Positions 33,728 to 41,781 of a stretch of DNA of 64,000 nucleotides are shown here, piece after piece. The translations under genes and the position numbers were made by a program. The stretch's first letter is position 1. Each line of letters starts with the position of its first letter. Source of the stretch: Mesorhizobium sp. ORS 3359 (GTDB lineage: Bacteria > Pseudomonadota > Alphaproteobacteria > Rhizobiales > Rhizobiaceae); the NCBI GenBank assembly GCA_000824845.1, contig CCNC01000046.1, forward strand, positions 124,001 to 188,000, read 5' to 3'. The notes below the pieces were generated by a model. That model saw nothing but the letters and a program-made list of their open reading frames with translations. It was not told the DNA's origin and did not search any database.

Positions 33728-34696
33728 ATGAACGAGGTTTTTTCGATCAGGCAGGTCTTCGAAGGCAAGTGGACGCAAGGCGCCATACCGCTGGTCCTGC
33801 TCGTCGCCTTGCTGCTGATCATCGAGATCGCCGCGCCCGGCTTCCTGACCGGCGAGACGCTGGCGCTGCTCTTCGCCAACACCGCCGTGCTGTTCATCCT
33901 GGCCACCGGCGTCACCTTCGCCATCCTGCTCGGCGGCATCGACCTGTCGATCCAGGCGGTCGCCTCGCTGGCAAGCGTCATGCTGGCGCAGCTCTTGCCT
34001 ACGCTCGGCTTCGCCGCCTTTCCGGTGGCGATCCTGTCCGGCCTCGGCTTTGGGCTGCTGAGCGGCATCGTGCATGTCAAGCTACGCGTGCCGTCCTTCG
34101 TCGCGACCTTGGCCACCGGCGGCGTGGTCACGGGCCTGGCGCTCTGGGTTTCCAACGGCCGCGCCATCACCATCGAGGAAGCGGGCCGCGAAAAGACAGC
34201 CTGGATCAACGCCACGATTTTCGGCCTGCCGATGGTGGTGCTGATTTCGGCGCTGATCGGCATCGTCAGTTTCCTGGTGCTCCGCTACACGCGCTTTGGC
34301 CGCCAGGCGATCGCGGTCGGCGCCGGCGAACCGGCGGCCTGGGCCGCGGGCATCAATGTCGACCGCACCAAGATCACCGCCTTCGCGGCGTCGGGGATGC
34401 TGGCGGCCGTCGCCGGCGTCGTGCTGGCGGCCAGGCTGTCGAGCGGCTCTCCGGTGCTCGCCAACCAGCTGCTGCTGCCGGCCATCGCCGCCGTCATTGT
34501 CGGCGGCACTGCGATCACCGGCGGGCTGGGTGGCGTCGCGCGCACTGCGGTCGGCGCGCTGATCATCTCGATCGTGCGCATCGGCATGACCTTCGTCGGC
34601 GTCAATATCTTCCTGGAGAACATGGTGTTCGGCGCGGTGCTGATCGCCGCCGTCGCAATCACCATCGACCGCAGCAAGATCGCGGTCATCAAGTGA
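33728..34696 (+). CDS. Sugar ABC transporter permease (RbsC-like), second
   Basis: This is the partner permease, 322 residues, with the same family segments (ATGVTFAILLGGIDLSIQAV, VHVKLRVPSFVATLATGG, AAVIVGGTAITGGLGG). It starts four bases after the ATPase stop and ends the operon. It is only moderately similar to the first permease, so the two are paralogues rather than a recent duplication. A strong hairpin follows before the convergent glyoxalase gene. Confidence 0.9.
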   Translation: MNEVFSIRQVFEGKWTQGAIPLVLLVALLLIIEIAAPGFLTGETLALLFANTAVLFILATGVTFAILLGGIDLSIQAVASLASVMLAQLLPTLGFAAFPVAILSGLGFGLLSGIVHVKLRVPSFVATLATGGVVTGLALWVSNGRAITIEEAGREKTAWINATIFGLPMVVLISALIGIVSFLVLRYTRFGRQAIAVGAGEPAAWAAGINVDRTKITAFAASGMLAAVAGVVLAARLSSGSPVLANQLLLPAIAAVIVGGTAITGGLGGVARTAVGALIISIVRIGMTFVGVNIFLENMVFGAVLIAAVAITIDRSKIAVIK

Positions 34697-34739
34697 CGGA
34701 CCGATCCGCACCGCCTCCCAAACAAGCGCGGACGCAGGG

Positions 34740-34770
34740 GGACCGCATCGGCGCGAGGCCGGTGCGGTCC
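34740..34770. terminator. Strong hairpin between convergent transporter and glyoxalase genes
   Basis: GGACCGCATCGGC (34740-34752) pairs with GCCGGTGCGGTCC (34758-34770) over 13 positions with one wobble and a five-base loop. It lies between two convergent stops, so it probably ends transcription from both sides, although no long T tract follows. Confidence 0.6.
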
Positions 34771-34779
34771 GGCCTGAAT

Positions 34780-35193
34780 TTACTGCATAGTGTCCAGACC
34801 GATCAGCTCGATCCTGTAGCCGTCCGGGTCCTCGACGAAGGCGATGTGGGTGGTGCCGTGCTGCATCGGTCCGGGCTTGCGCGGGATCTTGGCGCCGCGC
34901 TTTTCCAGCTCGGCGCAAACGGCGTAGATGTCGTTGACGCCGAGCGCCAGATGGCCGAAGCCGGTGCCTATCTCATAGGGTTCCTCGCGGCCCCAGTTCA
35001 ACGTCAGCTCGACGACCGCTTCCTTGTCCTCCGGCCCGTAGCCGACAAAGGCATTGGTGAACTTGCCGCCGGGATAATCCTCGCGGCGCAGCAAGGTCAT
35101 GCCGAGCACTTCGGTGTAGAAGGCGATCGACTTGTCGAGGTCGAGCACCCTGATCATGGTGTGCATATAGCGAAAGCCGGGGGCGTCGCTCAT
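34780..35193 (-). CDS. gloA: Glyoxalase I (lactoylglutathione lyase)
   Basis: This protein of 137 residues converts the hemithioacetal of methylglyoxal and glutathione to S-D-lactoylglutathione. It has the VOC fold, and the four metal ligands expected for glyoxalase I are present: H11 (MHTMIRV), E62 (VVELTL), H81 (GFGHLALG) and E129 (YRIELIG). The segment IAFVEDPDGYRIEL is diagnostic. A GGAGG ribosome site precedes ATG at 35193. It is divergent from an FAD-dependent D-2-hydroxyacid dehydrogenase gene with an operator between them. Methylglyoxal to D-lactate to pyruvate is thus a plausible paired function. Confidence 0.88.
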   Translation of the reverse strand: MSDAPGFRYMHTMIRVLDLDKSIAFYTEVLGMTLLRREDYPGGKFTNAFVGYGPEDKEAVVELTLNWGREEPYEIGTGFGHLALGVNDIYAVCAELEKRGAKIPRKPGPMQHGTTHIAFVEDPDGYRIELIGLDTMQ

Positions 35194-35288
35194 TGGGAAA
35201 GTCCTCCGAATTCAGTGATTTGCCGGTCTGACCATCCACATCAAACGGCTTCGGGAAGCATGGCGTCGCTTGATGTTCTAAATCAGGG

Positions 35289-35299
35289 TTGTATGATAA
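35289..35299. promoter_or_regulatory. FadR/GntR-type operator, site 2
   Basis: TTGTATGATAA, with one mismatch to the TTGT-N3-ACAA palindrome and again preceded by GGG, lies between glyoxalase I and the FAD-linked dehydrogenase. It is the weakest of the four copies. The element itself opens the dehydrogenase reading frame (TTG TAT GAT), but ATG at 35355 is a better start. Confidence 0.6.
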
Positions 35300-35354
35300 C
35301 ACTACAAGATTGGTGGTTGTCCAGTCGTTTTCCGGAAGGGTCCAGGTTCAGTTC

Positions 35355-36797
35355 ATGAATGCCGTGCCGCCCAATTCCGCATCGCTGATCGCCGCCCTCA
35401 CCGGCGTGCTGTCGGATGGCGGGTTGCTGACCGAGGCAGAGGACCTTGTCCGCTACAGCCGCGACTGGTCGGGCGACCATTTCGGCCGCCCGCTGGCGGT
35501 GGCGCGGCCCAGCTCGGTGGAAGAGATGTCGGCGCTGATGAGGCACTGCCATGCCGAGAGGATCCCCGTCGTGCCGCAGGGCGGGCTGACCGGCCTTGTC
35601 GGAGCGGCGGTGGCGGCTGACGGCAACGAGGTCGTCGTCTCGCTGGAGCGCATGGACAGGATCCGCTCGATCAGCCCGATCGACTTCGCGATGGTGGTCG
35701 AAGCCGGCTGCATCCTCGAGGATGCCAAGCGCGCGGCCGAGGAGAGCGACTGCATCCTGCCGATCACCTTCGGTGCGCAGGGCAGCTGCCGCATCGGCGG
35801 CAATGTCGCCACCAATGCCGGCGGCTTCAACGTGCTGCGTTACGGCATGACGCGCGACCTTGTGCTCGGCCTCGAAGTTGTGCTGGCCGACGGCCGGATC
35901 TGGAACGGACTGAAGGTCCTGCGCAAGGACAACCGCGGCTATGATCTGAAGCAGGTCTTCATCGGTTCGGAAGGCACGCTCGGCATCGTCACCGCCGCTG
36001 CGCTGAAGCTCTTCCCCAGGCCGACGCAGATCGAAACGGCGCTTGTCGGCCTGCGTTCGGTCGAGGATGCGATGGCGCTCTATGCGCGGGCGCGGCGCGG
36101 CTGCAGCGACCTGCTCACCGCCTTCGAGCTGATCCTGCGCGGCGGCATCGAGATCACCATGCGCGAGGGCAAGGATTTCCACGAGCCGCTCGGCAAGCCT
36201 TACCCCGCTTATGTGCTGATCGAGGTTTCGTCCGGAGGACTGATCGACCTCAAGGATATGCTGTTGAGTTTTCTCGCGGGCGTCGAGGATCTCGTCGAGG
36301 ACGGAATCGTGGCATCGACCCGGGCGCAGGGTGAGCGCCTGTGGCTCTACCGCGAGATCATGGTCGAGCGGCAGGGGCGCGGCGGCCGCTATCTGCGCAC
36401 CGACGTCTCCGTGCCGATCTCGAAGCTTGCCGATTTCGTCACCGATGCACTGTTCGAATTGGGGCGGGCGAGACCCGACGCGCTGCCCGTCACCTACGGC
36501 CATGTCGGCGACGGCAACATCCATCTCAACGTCGTGCCGCCGGAGGGCATGGCGGCCGAGGCGATCGAGCATCTGTTCGAGGAGGCGGAAGCGGAGATTT
36601 TCGCCGTCGTCGACCGCTATGGCGGCTCGATCAGCGCCGAGCACGGCATCGGCCGGGTCAAGCAGCGGGCCTTCCTCGACCGCATCGATCCGGTGGCGCT
36701 CGATCTTGCGGCAGGCATCAAGGATGCGATTGATCCGCGCCATATATTGAGCAACGGCCGCATTCTGGCGTCCGCATCCGCGCTCGACTATAGGTGA
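35355..36797 (+). CDS. FAD-linked D-2-hydroxyacid dehydrogenase (D-lactate dehydrogenase/GlcD-like)
   Basis: This flavoprotein of 480 residues oxidises a D-2-hydroxyacid to the 2-oxoacid. The PCMH-type FAD domain shows VVPQGGLTGLVGAAV and GGNVATNAGGFNVLRYG. The C-terminal substrate domain shows TYGHVGDGNIHLNVV and ISAEHGIGRVKQ, with the His residues expected near the metal and flavin. Length is normal for the D-lactate, D-2-hydroxyglutarate and glycolate oxidase subunit family. The substrate cannot be fixed; next to glyoxalase I, D-lactate is the leading candidate. ATG at 35355 is chosen over the TTG at 35289. A FadR-type gene follows after three bases, probably in the same operon. Confidence 0.88.
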   Translation: MNAVPPNSASLIAALTGVLSDGGLLTEAEDLVRYSRDWSGDHFGRPLAVARPSSVEEMSALMRHCHAERIPVVPQGGLTGLVGAAVAADGNEVVVSLERMDRIRSISPIDFAMVVEAGCILEDAKRAAEESDCILPITFGAQGSCRIGGNVATNAGGFNVLRYGMTRDLVLGLEVVLADGRIWNGLKVLRKDNRGYDLKQVFIGSEGTLGIVTAAALKLFPRPTQIETALVGLRSVEDAMALYARARRGCSDLLTAFELILRGGIEITMREGKDFHEPLGKPYPAYVLIEVSSGGLIDLKDMLLSFLAGVEDLVEDGIVASTRAQGERLWLYREIMVERQGRGGRYLRTDVSVPISKLADFVTDALFELGRARPDALPVTYGHVGDGNIHLNVVPPEGMAAEAIEHLFEEAEAEIFAVVDRYGGSISAEHGIGRVKQRAFLDRIDPVALDLAAGIKDAIDPRHILSNGRILASASALDYR

Positions 36798-36800
36798 GCG

Positions 36801-37586
36801 ATGACGCTGAAGCTCGACAAGGTCAATCGCGGTCCGCACCTCTCCACGCTCGTGGCGAGTTCCATCTCGCGCGAGATCGCGCAGGGGCGGCTGAAGGCCG
36901 GCGATCAGCTTCCGACCGAACAGGCGCTGGCGACCACGTTCGGGGTCAGCCGCAACGTGGTGCGCGAAGCGATCGCAAGGCTGCGCTCCGAAGGCCGCAT
37001 CTGGTCGCAGCAGGGCAGGGGCGCCTTCGTTGCCGACGCTACCAACGCGACGGTGCTGACGATCGACCATGAAACCTTGCAGCGGGCGGATTCCTTCCGC
37101 AACCTGTTCGAACTGCGCGGTATGCTGGAAGTGCAGATCGCTGCACTGGCCGCGACCCGCCGCTCCGATGCCGATATCGTGGCGATGGAACAGGCACTCG
37201 ACGGGATGCGCACGGCTCCCTATGGCAGCGTCGCCTGGCTGAAGAACGACCTCGGTTTCCACCGCGCCGTCGCAGAAGCGACCCAGAACCCTTATATGGG
37301 CCAGTTTCTCGTCTTCGTCTCGGAGCGGGTGCGCGAAAGCATCCTGGCCGCCGGCAACCAGCAGAAGTCGGACGACATGGCGCGCACGACACTGGGCGAG
37401 CACGAACGCATCCTGGCGGCGATCAAGGCCGGCGACGCGAAGGGCGCGAGCGCTGCCATGACGCGGCATCTCGCAGGCGCCGCCTCACGCGTTGGACTGC
37501 CGGGAGGCGAGGCCTCGGCGAAGCCAGCGTCGCCGGCGCGGCATTCGCGGCTGCGGAAGGCAGTGCGCGGGCAGGCGGCCGGGTAG
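36801..37586 (+). CDS. FadR-subfamily GntR regulator A
   Basis: This regulator of 261 residues has a GntR winged helix (LPTEQALATTFGVSRNVVRE, then AIARLRSEGRI) and an FCD effector domain with the metal-type His pattern (LGFHRAV, GEHERILAAI, MTRHLAG). The C-terminal tail after residue 230 is basic and Ala/Pro-rich. It follows the dehydrogenase gene by three bases, so it is probably autoregulated through operator site 2. Together with regulator B it is the best candidate to bind the four TTGT-N3-ACAA sites. Confidence 0.9.
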   Translation: MTLKLDKVNRGPHLSTLVASSISREIAQGRLKAGDQLPTEQALATTFGVSRNVVREAIARLRSEGRIWSQQGRGAFVADATNATVLTIDHETLQRADSFRNLFELRGMLEVQIAALAATRRSDADIVAMEQALDGMRTAPYGSVAWLKNDLGFHRAVAEATQNPYMGQFLVFVSERVRESILAAGNQQKSDDMARTTLGEHERILAAIKAGDAKGASAAMTRHLAGAASRVGLPGGEASAKPASPARHSRLRKAVRGQAAG

Positions 37587-37648
37587 GCAGCGGCTCAGCC
37601 CGCTCGGTCAGCGCCAGCCAAAAACGGAGAGGAGCGCCCTGTGCGATT

Positions 37649-38554
37649 TCACTCAGCCGCCGGCCCAACCAGCGACACCCCGTTCAACCCCGCGACGATA
37701 TCCGACAGCGCCGGCACGAATTTTTCCCCGTGCCCCGTGGCCACCGCCGTGGCAAAACCGTTGCGGACCGCGGCGCCGACCGGGTTGGCGATGCCGGCGG
37801 CCTGGGCGAAGGAGGCGAGGTAGGTCATGTCCTTCAGCGCATTGGCGATGGCAAAGCGCTGGGCGTTTTCGTTGCGGTTCAGTACGAAGTCGAAGAAGGC
37901 CTGGTAGAAGCCGCAATCCATGCGGCTGCCGGAGATGACGCTGTTGAAGACCTGTGGCGTCAACCCGGCCTTGGCGCCGAGCGTCAGCGCCTCGGAATAG
38001 ATGGCCGAATAGCCCATCGAGACGAAATTGTTAAGCAGCTTCATGGTGTGGCCGCTGCCGGTCGGGCCGGTGTGGACGATGCGCGCGGCGAAGGCTTCGA
38101 GCACTGGCCGCGCGCGGGCGACCGCTTCCGCCGCGCCGCCGACCATGACGTCGAGCTTGCCCTCGGCGGCTTCCTTTGGCGTGCGCGCCAGCGGCGCGTC
38201 GATCAGCGTCAAGCCTTGCGTGGCGAGTTCGGCGGCGAGCGCGATCGTCGAGGACGGGTTGGAGGTCGAGCAGTCGACGATCAGCAGCGGCTTGCCGGCA
38301 GCGGCCAAGCCGTCAGGACCCTTCACGACCGCTTCCACCTGCGGCGAGCCGGTGACGCAGAGGAGAACGATGTCGCAGCCTTCGGCGAGCGCGCGCGGCG
38401 TCGCCGCCTGGCGGGCGCCGGCGCCGACCAGCTTCTGCGCCGCCTCCTGGTTGCGGTGCGCCCAGACCGTCAGCGGCCAGCCCTTGGCCAGAAGGTTGGC
38501 CGCCATGCCCGAGCCCATCGCGCCCAGGCCGATAAAGCCGATTTGCTGCTTCAT
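37649..38554 (-). CDS. HIBADH-family NAD(P)-dependent reductase with Arg-Thr in the substrate loop
   Basis: This 301-residue beta-hydroxyacid dehydrogenase has the N-terminal cofactor motif IGFIGLGAMGSGMAANLL, the catalytic Lys K172 and N175/N176 (GHTMKLLNNF). The substrate loop reads DAPLARTPKEA, whereas 3-hydroxyisobutyrate and tartronate semialdehyde enzymes carry DxPVSGG. The Arg-Thr at 124-125 resembles the GRT of E. coli YihU (sulpholactaldehyde reductase), where, as I recall, the Arg helps bind the sulphonate. The substrate may therefore carry a different anionic group. It is divergent from FadR-type regulator B and convergent with regulator A. Confidence 0.85.
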   Translation of the reverse strand: MKQQIGFIGLGAMGSGMAANLLAKGWPLTVWAHRNQEAAQKLVGAGARQAATPRALAEGCDIVLLCVTGSPQVEAVVKGPDGLAAAGKPLLIVDCSTSNPSSTIALAAELATQGLTLIDAPLARTPKEAAEGKLDVMVGGAAEAVARARPVLEAFAARIVHTGPTGSGHTMKLLNNFVSMGYSAIYSEALTLGAKAGLTPQVFNSVISGSRMDCGFYQAFFDFVLNRNENAQRFAIANALKDMTYLASFAQAAGIANPVGAAVRNGFATAVATGHGEKFVPALSDIVAGLNGVSLVGPAAE

Positions 38555-38658
38555 GTTGGTCTTCCCTTGCTGTTGGGCTCAAACAAACGAAAGATTGCCG
38601 TTGCAACCGAGCGGTGCGATCCTTGGCGTAAGAATCGATTTAACGGGCCGGGTTTCCG

Positions 38659-39402
38659 ATGACGGATCGCGAAGGAGCAATGTTCGGCGCCATTCGCCAG
38701 TCCCCCAATCTCAGGGGCGAGCTGGTCGACAAGTTTGCCGCGCAGATCGAAGCCGGCGATCTTGCGCCGGGACAGCGGCTTCCCACCGAGCAGGAGATCG
38801 TCAACGCCACAGGCGTCAGCCGGACGGTGGTTCGCGAGGCGCTGGCTTCGCTGCGCGCACGAGGGCTGATCACGACACGGCAGGGCCTCGGCGCCTTCGT
38901 GGCCCAGGAGCCGCCGCCGAAAACCTTTTCGATCGTGCCGACGGATGTCGAATCGATCGACGAGATCCTGGCGGTGCTCGAGCTGCGCATAGGCGTCGAG
39001 GGAGAGGCGGCGGCGCTGGCAGCCACGCGCCGGACCGCCAAGGACCTTGCGCTCATGGCCAGGCAGCTCGACGCCATCGACCGCGCGATCGCCGAAACCG
39101 GTCTCGCCGCGACCGAGGATGCGGCTTTCCATCGGGCGATTTCGCTCGCCTCGCACAATGCCTATTTCAGCCGGCTTTTCGACACGTTCGGCACCGCGAT
39201 GATCCCGCGCCAATGGACGCAGTTCGATCGCCTGGAGCCCGACGAGCGCGAGCGGCATTTCGAGCGCACGCGGCGCGAGCACCGGGCGATATACGACGCC
39301 ATCGCGGCGCGCGACGCCAAGGCGGCGCAGCGCGCGATGCGGCTGCATCTTTCCCGTTCCTACAAGCGCTTCGAGCAGCTGCGCGACAGCGCCGGGAAAT
39401 AA
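38659..39402 (+). CDS. FadR-subfamily GntR regulator B
   Basis: This regulator of 247 residues has a GntR helix-turn-helix (LPTEQEIVNATGVSRTVVRE, then ALASLRARGL) and an FCD domain (AAFHRAISLAS, REHRAIYDAI, MRLHLSRSYKR) with the expected His ligands. It is clearly paralogous to regulator A in the DNA-binding helix (GVSRxVVREA), so the two may share an operator. It is divergent from the HIBADH-family gene across 104 bases that contain no TTGT-N3-ACAA site. A 265-base gap with operator site 3 follows. Confidence 0.9.
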   Translation: MTDREGAMFGAIRQSPNLRGELVDKFAAQIEAGDLAPGQRLPTEQEIVNATGVSRTVVREALASLRARGLITTRQGLGAFVAQEPPPKTFSIVPTDVESIDEILAVLELRIGVEGEAAALAATRRTAKDLALMARQLDAIDRAIAETGLAATEDAAFHRAISLASHNAYFSRLFDTFGTAMIPRQWTQFDRLEPDERERHFERTRREHRAIYDAIAARDAKAAQRAMRLHLSRSYKRFEQLRDSAGK

Positions 39403-39589
39403 ATCGGGCAAGGTCGCTCGATCGGTCCGTGGCTTGGATCGATCGACGGCGGCTGCGGCTTGACGGTCCAAATCGGGTTGGCATCGATCGTCGACACGGG
39501 CCGATGTCAGGAACATCCTGTTGCCCTCCAGCCTGCCGGTAGATTCAAGACCGCCGCTTTTCGCCATCACCTTTTGCATGCTTACAGGG

Positions 39590-39600
39590 TTGTCATACAA
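39590..39600. promoter_or_regulatory. FadR/GntR-type operator, site 3
   Basis: TTGTCATACAA, identical to site 1 and again preceded by GGG, lies 68 bases before the aldo/keto reductase start. The 39403-39667 gap contains nothing else that I can recognise. Confidence 0.7.
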
Positions 39601-39667
39601 CTATCCGATCTGATATTCCTGCGGGCACGACCCGTCAAGACGACGTTGGCTTTCAGGAGTGGTTTCT

Positions 39668-40654
39668 ATGCATCAAAGGCGATTTGGCCGCACCGGCTGG
39701 CAAGTGTCGGAAATCGGCTTCGGCAGTTGGGCGATCGGCGCCGACTGGGGTGACGTCGAGGAGAAGGACGCCATCGCGGCGCTCAATGCGGCGCTCGATT
39801 CAGGCGTGACGATGATCGACACGGCCGACGTCTATGGCGACGGCCGGGCGGAAAAACTGATCACGAAGACGCTGAAGGGGCGGGGCGGCGCGAGGCCGAT
39901 GATCGCCACCAAAGCCGGCAAGCGGCTGAACCCGCATGTCGCTTCCGGCTACAATCGCCAGAACCTGACCAGCTTCGTCGAGCGCAGCCTGCGCTATCTC
40001 GAGGTCGACGTGCTCGACCTGGTCCAGCTCCACTGTCCGATGACGGAGGTCTTCTACCAGCCCGAAACGTTCGAGGCGCTGGACAGGCTGGTCGAGGAGG
40101 GCAAGATCCGTCACTACGGCGTCAGCGTCGAGAAGGTCGAGGAAGGCATCAAGGCGCTGCAATATCCCGGCGTCGTCAGCGTCCAGATCATCTACAACAT
40201 GTTCCGGCAGCGACCCGCGGAGCTGTTCTTCGACATGGCGCGCCAGAAGGATGTCGCCATCATCGTCAGGGTGCCGCTGGCCAGCGGGCTCTTGTCCGGC
40301 AAGTTCAAGAGCGATTCCAGTTTCAGCGCCAAGGACCACCGCAACTACAACCGGCAGGGCGAGGCCTTCGACGTCGGCGAGACATTCTCCGGCGTGAACT
40401 ATCAGGAAGGCCTGCAGGCAGTCGAGGAATTGCGGCCGCTGCTGCCGCCAGGCGCGACAATGGCGCAATGGGCGTTGCGCTGGATCCTGATGAACCCGGC
40501 GGTGACGGTGACCATTCCGGGCGCCAAGTCTGTCCGCCAGGCGCAGGAAAACGCCGCCGCGTCCGACCTGCCGGCGCTGTCGCCGCAAGTGATGGAGCGC
40601 ATCGCCGACATCTATGAGCGGCGCATCAAGGCCGCCGTGCACCAGCGCTGGTGA
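39668..40654 (+). CDS. Aldo/keto reductase
   Basis: This NADPH-type oxidoreductase of 328 residues folds as a TIM barrel. The catalytic tetrad is complete: D51 and Y56 (IDTADVYG), K82 (ATKAGK) and H122 (LVQLHCP). The C-terminal cofactor site is ITVxGAKS-like (TIPGAKSVRQAQEN). ATG at 39668 is chosen for AGGAG eight bases upstream. It overlaps the next gene, a lactonase, by four bases. An aldose dehydrogenase followed by a lactonase is the classic start of non-phosphorylative sugar oxidation, so it probably works as a sugar 1-dehydrogenase. The sugar is not known. Confidence 0.88.
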   Translation: MHQRRFGRTGWQVSEIGFGSWAIGADWGDVEEKDAIAALNAALDSGVTMIDTADVYGDGRAEKLITKTLKGRGGARPMIATKAGKRLNPHVASGYNRQNLTSFVERSLRYLEVDVLDLVQLHCPMTEVFYQPETFEALDRLVEEGKIRHYGVSVEKVEEGIKALQYPGVVSVQIIYNMFRQRPAELFFDMARQKDVAIIVRVPLASGLLSGKFKSDSSFSAKDHRNYNRQGEAFDVGETFSGVNYQEGLQAVEELRPLLPPGATMAQWALRWILMNPAVTVTIPGAKSVRQAQENAAASDLPALSPQVMERIADIYERRIKAAVHQRW

Positions 40655-41505
40655 GCGCCATGGTGATCGACGGCCATCAGCATTTCTGGGATCCAGCGGA
40701 TGGATCCTGCGGCTGGATGACGGAAGACTATGCCGCCATCCGCCGGGTGTTCTCGCCCGACGACCTCAGGCCAGCGCTTGCCGCGGCCGGCGTGGACCGG
40801 ACCATCCTTGTCCAGACATGGCATTCGCTCGACGAGACACGCGCATTCCTGGAGACCGCGAGCCGGACCGATTTCGTCGCCGGCGTCGTCGGATGGGTCG
40901 ACCTCACCGACCCCGAGGTGGCGGCCACCTTGTCCGAGCTGAAGGCGCGGCCGGATGGCCGCTATCTGGTCGGCATCCGTCACCTCGTCCATAACGAGGC
41001 GGATCCGAACTGGCTGCTGCGCGCGGACGTCCAGCGCGGGCTGGCTGCGGTCGCCGAAGCGAACCTCGCCTATGACCTGCTGTTGAAGGAGCCGCAAATC
41101 CCCGCAGCCCTGGTGACGGTGGAACGGCATCCCAATTTGCGTTTCGTGGTCGACCACATCGCAAAGCCGCGCATTGCGCAGCATGCGATGGAGCCATGGG
41201 CGGGATTGATGCAAGGTTTCAAGGCGCATCGCGACCACGTCTGGTGCAAGCTGTCCGGGATGGTCACGGAGGCCGACTGGCGGCACTGGAAAAGCCAGGA
41301 CCTGCAGCACTATGTCGACGCGGTGCTTTCGATCTTCGGGCCGTCGCGATGCCTGTTCGGCTCGGACTGGCCGGTCTGCCTGGTCACCGCCGATTATCAG
41401 TCGGTCAAGCGCGCCCTCGACGATTGCCTCTCCGGGTTGACGGAAGAAGAACGATCGCAAATTTTTGGCGCTTCCGCCATCGAGGCGTACCGCTTGTCGC
41501 TGTGA
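40651..41505 (+). CDS. Fuconolactonase-like amidohydrolase (COG3618 lactonase)
   Basis: This protein of 284 residues is an amidohydrolase-2 TIM barrel that opens a sugar lactone. Family markers are DGHQHFWDP near the N-terminus, GVRHxxxxExD-type GIRHLVHNEADPNWLL, VDHIAKPRI, CKLSGMVTEADW and FGSDWPVCL. The match to the L-fucono/L-rhamnono-lactonase group is strong. It starts with GTG in a GTGA overlap with the aldo/keto reductase stop; ATG at 40660 is an alternative. The two enzymes should act in sequence, sugar to lactone to aldonate. Confidence 0.88.
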   Translation: MSAMVIDGHQHFWDPADGSCGWMTEDYAAIRRVFSPDDLRPALAAAGVDRTILVQTWHSLDETRAFLETASRTDFVAGVVGWVDLTDPEVAATLSELKARPDGRYLVGIRHLVHNEADPNWLLRADVQRGLAAVAEANLAYDLLLKEPQIPAALVTVERHPNLRFVVDHIAKPRIAQHAMEPWAGLMQGFKAHRDHVWCKLSGMVTEADWRHWKSQDLQHYVDAVLSIFGPSRCLFGSDWPVCLVTADYQSVKRALDDCLSGLTEEERSQIFGASAIEAYRLSL

Positions 41506-41715
41506 CTGTGGCAAGGCTCTGAGTCCTCCGCCTTGGCGTTTGCCGGGCCACTTTCATCATCACAATGACCGGCGCATGTCTCTGCGTTGGGCATCCTTGT
41601 CCGGCGCCTCGCACCGACTGCGATGAACTTCCCCACCCAAGCTTAGATCGGAAACAGACGAACGAAAGGGGTGACACGACGCCATCCGTTCGCTCGCCGT
41701 CAGGCCGGAGTCACG

Positions 41716-41754
41716 TTGACAGCCGTGTTACATGGTAATAGGGTTGTATGACAA
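41716..41754 (+). promoter_or_regulatory. Putative promoter with FadR/GntR-type operator, site 4
   Basis: TTGACA at 41716-41721 is a perfect -35 element. Seventeen bases later TAGGGT could act as a weak -10, and it runs directly into the operator TTGTATGACAA (41744-41754). This is the reverse complement of sites 1 and 3. A bound regulator would block the promoter of the Liv-type importer, whose start codon is 28 bases further on. Confidence 0.6.
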
Positions 41755-41781
41755 GTTGGCCATGTAACGGGAGGAACATGC

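Noticed and set aside
35283..37469. A 728-codon open frame on the minus strand.
   Set aside because: It lies opposite the FAD-dehydrogenase and FadR genes, whose motifs are unmistakable. Long antisense frames are expected at this GC content, and its translation is Arg/His/Gln-rich without family features.
22828..38554. A sulphonate pathway joining the TauE/SafE exporter with the YihU-like reductase.
   Set aside because: They are 14 kb apart with separate regulators and unrelated genes between. No sulphoquinovosidase, sulpholactate or sulphite enzyme is seen.
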